DNA from: Faucicola sp937889485
GTDB lineage: Bacteria; Pseudomonadota; Gammaproteobacteria; Pseudomonadales; Moraxellaceae
Direction of reading: 5' to 3'
Length of the DNA: 6,939 nt
Assembly (NCBI GenBank): GCA_051653685.1
Contig: JBOFWQ010000074.1
Location: 1 to 6,939 of the forward strand
The translations under genes were made by a program, and so were the position numbers. Positions within the stretch are counted from its first letter, which is position 1. Each line of letters opens with the position of its first letter. Shown in pieces: positions 4,960 through 6,939 of the stretch. The notes beneath the pieces were generated by a model, which was not told the DNA's origin, searched no databases, and saw only the letters and a list, made by a program, of their open reading frames with translations.

Positions 4960-6756
4960 TTAATTGATTTTTTCGGGTTGGTAATCAAGCTCGTTGCGTA
5001 AAATCTGTTCTATGCGCGTGGCTTCTGTTTGGTTGCCCAAATTTTGATAGGCTTGCTGCAGCAGCAAACCACTAATCACATCAGGAATAATATCAAAATT
5101 GTCTGACAATAAGCTGATGACGGCAGCATTATCAGCTTGGTGCAGCGCTTGCTGTGCCAAAATTTGCCGCGCTTTTAGCCCCACCTCTTTATCATTGACC
5201 AAAGGCGCTAATAACCCTGCCACTTCCTCGCTGTTTTGTTTAAGATTGACCAACGTTTGTGCATATGCTAGCAAATAATCCATATTGCTGGGCGAAAGGC
5301 GTAGCAGCTCTTTTAGCAAACGCAGCTTGGCAGCAAAATCTTCCTCAGGCAGTAACTGTACTTTGGCAAATAAAATATCACTATTCTCGGGTAAACTGGT
5401 TTGGGCGCTATTTAACAGTGCCAACGCTTGTGGTAACTGGTTGTCTTGACGCAAGATATTGGCTTGCAATATATAGCTTTGGGCGGTAAAACGGTCAAAT
5501 TGTTCGCGTAATTTGATGGCGCTAGCGATCGCCTCGCTATAGCGCTGCTGACTGAGCAATAACTCAATTTGCTGTTGGCGAGATTTTAGCACCAAATCTG
5601 GCTGCATGACTTTACCATAAAAAACAATGGCATCGCTAATTAGCGCTTGGCGCTCGGCGCTCACCGCAAGATAATAATACGCTTGATCTTTAAAGTTGGC
5701 GCTGGCGGTGAGTTGCCTCAGCAGTTTGTTGGCAGCTGTGTAGTGCTTGAGGTCTAACCCTACCAACGCTGCCAATAGCTTGATTTCTTCATCTGCCAAA
5801 AATTTTTTGTTGGCGGGTGCATTTAATTGCTGCCAGACTTGTTGGCTTTTACCTTGATTGAGCAAATAGCGAATTTGATAAATAAATAACCCTTTATTGG
5901 TGGGCACCGCTTTGCGTGCTTGCTCAATAAACACACTCACCGCTTGGGGGGTAGTTAATGCTTGCAAAATATCGGCTTTTAGAGTCAAAAAAGCAGGACT
6001 TTTTGGGTTTTTTTTGAGGGCTTTGTTAATCTCAACCAACGCGGCTTTGGGTGACTGAAATTGCAATAACAGCCCTGCTTTCATGACCAACAATGACGGA
6101 TTATTTTTGATATCAAGCTTGTTGAGCGTGCTTAATAACTCGGCTTGGTCACGGGTTTGGGTAGGATAAATTCCAATCAAAATTTGGCTAAGATCGGCAT
6201 CGGGATCATATTGCAAAATTTGATTGAGTTTTTGTCCTGCCAGCTCATACTGGTGCGCTTTAAGTGCCAAATGGGTTACATAAAAAATAGCGGGAATATG
6301 ATCGGGGTTTTGTTGCTGCCAGTCATTGGCAAAAATCAAGGCGTCTTCGGGCTGCTCATGCTGCAAAGATAGCCCGAGCGCCCGTTCAAATACAGGGGCG
6401 GCATCTGCCAAAAAAGATTGTTGTTTGTAAGTAGCGAGCGCCTGTGGCATCCGCCCACGATCGGCATCAAACTCTGCCATCATAATCGCGTATAAACTAG
6501 GCTGGGCGCTGGCTTGTTGGGTGCTAAGCGCCGCCACAGGTGGCAAAGTAGCCGCCGCTGCCACGAGCGGCGAAGCCAATCCGACCGTTATCACCAAACT
6601 TGTCGTAGAACTAAGCCTAAAAAATGATAAAAAAAAGTTAGGCGCTAACCATAAGCGACCACGCGGCACAATATTTTGCCAACCGTGTACCACAAAAAAC
6701 GTTGCCAGAGAGTTGGGCAACCATTTTATTAAGAAGGGTGAAAATAAGTTTAACAT
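4960..6756 (-). CDS. TPR protein resembling LbcA of Pseudomonas (PA4667)
   Basis: A 598-residue protein that is mostly alpha-helical TPR-like repeats (about 86-590). The repeat-region start, SLYAIMMAEFDADRG (87-101), then QALATYKQQSFLADAAPVFERAL (105-127), follows the pattern of the Pseudomonas TPR protein encoded beside lolB. That protein, LbcA, is an outer-membrane lipoprotein partner of carboxy-terminal protease CtpA in peptidoglycan hydrolase turnover. Orthology here rests on this resemblance and on the position upstream of lolB. The hydrophobic export segment is at 52-69 with Ala-rich ending, unusually far from the first Met, and the protein contains no cysteine, so it cannot carry a lipid anchor. 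The ATG at 6756 has no proper Shine-Dalgarno, and a promoter reaches almost to it, so translation is either leaderless or starts lower, for example GTG at 6669. The codons for F41-F42-L43 contain a T8 run. Exported, soluble periplasmic or membrane-anchored forms are all possible. Confidence 0.8.
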   Translation of the reverse strand: MLNLFSPFLIKWLPNSLATFFVVHGWQNIVPRGRLWLAPNFFLSFFRLSSTTSLVITVGLASPLVAAAATLPPVAALSTQQASAQPSLYAIMMAEFDADRGRMPQALATYKQQSFLADAAPVFERALGLSLQHEQPEDALIFANDWQQQNPDHIPAIFYVTHLALKAHQYELAGQKLNQILQYDPDADLSQILIGIYPTQTRDQAELLSTLNKLDIKNNPSLLVMKAGLLLQFQSPKAALVEINKALKKNPKSPAFLTLKADILQALTTPQAVSVFIEQARKAVPTNKGLFIYQIRYLLNQGKSQQVWQQLNAPANKKFLADEEIKLLAALVGLDLKHYTAANKLLRQLTASANFKDQAYYYLAVSAERQALISDAIVFYGKVMQPDLVLKSRQQQIELLLSQQRYSEAIASAIKLREQFDRFTAQSYILQANILRQDNQLPQALALLNSAQTSLPENSDILFAKVQLLPEEDFAAKLRLLKELLRLSPSNMDYLLAYAQTLVNLKQNSEEVAGLLAPLVNDKEVGLKARQILAQQALHQADNAAVISLLSDNFDIIPDVISGLLLQQAYQNLGNQTEATRIEQILRNELDYQPEKIN

Positions 6757-6763
6757 CCAAAAT

Positions 6764-6793
6764 TTTATACTGACCGTTGGGTAAAAAGGGCAA
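6764..6793 (-). promoter_or_regulatory. Sigma-70 promoter abutting the TPR gene start
   Basis: The minus strand has TTGCCC (6788-6793, four of six matches), an 18-nt spacer and TATAAA (6764-6769, five of six). Transcription would begin near 6757, essentially at the ATG at 6756, which implies a leaderless message if both calls are right. Confidence 0.5.
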
Positions 6794-6939
6794 AATGCAG
6801 GGACATCACCGCCGCTACTAACAACAAAAATCTAACCACGGCGCGTTTAAACAAGCAATAAGTTGTCTATCATATCGGGTTAAAAAATAATATGTAACAA
6901 AATGTTGAAAAATAAAATGTGATTATACCCACAGTCTAG
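6794..6939. other. AT-rich right edge without a recognised gene
   Basis: No supported coding region lies here. The minus strand has a perfect TATAAT (6922-6927) without a clear -35, and there is a GTTTAAAC palindrome at 6845-6852. A plus-strand TTGTCT followed 19 nt later by TAATAT could be a weak divergent promoter. In Pseudomonas the gene divergent from the TPR gene is hemA; whether hemA follows beyond the window cannot be seen. Confidence 0.35.

Overview
The window looks like ordinary chromosome from a gammaproteobacterium of the Moraxellaceae, most likely the Moraxella (Faucicola) osloensis group. Three things point there: an MCR/ICR-Mo-type phosphoethanolamine transferase followed directly by a PAP2 phosphatase, a TPR-protein/lolB pair arranged as in Pseudomonas and relatives, and moderately AT-rich intergenic DNA. 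The genus is inferred from protein resemblance and gene order; no database search was run.

Layout from left to right. Positions 1-192 are non-coding, with an imperfect 16-bp tandem repeat and the terminator of a leftward tRNA-Phe(GAA) gene (193-268). That tRNA has a strong stable-RNA-type promoter. Next is a leftward small GNAT acetyltransferase with PanZ-like features (366-764). Divergent from it is a 165-residue HELTH zinc-protease-like protein of the 'vgr-related' type (941-1438). A regulatory gap (1439-1576) follows, with a PmrA-box-like repeat and a T-rich promoter. It leads into a tightly coupled rightward pair: an MCR-like lipid A phosphoethanolamine transferase (1577-3208) and a PAP2 phosphatase (3211-4002). 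A terminator overlapping the PAP2 stop codon separates this pair from the convergent, leftward lolB (4024-4716). Upstream of lolB is a leftward 598-residue TPR protein resembling LbcA of Pseudomonas (4960-6756). The right edge holds its promoter and unassigned AT-rich sequence.

Two envelope themes share the window. The eptA-PAP2 pair should remodel phosphate-linked groups on lipid A or recycle the diacylglycerol by-product, and is the kind of chromosomal pair from which the mobile mcr-pap2 cassette is thought to derive. No insertion sequence is seen here. The LbcA-like/LolB pair belongs to outer-membrane lipoprotein insertion and control of peptidoglycan hydrolases. Nothing in the window looks like a wholly new system. 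The points most worth a second look are the residue-by-residue MCR-1 register of the transferase, its possible PmrA-type and homopolymer-tract promoter, the C-A mismatch in the tRNA acceptor stem, the absence of any cysteine (hence of a lipid anchor) in the LbcA-like protein, and the HELTH protein.
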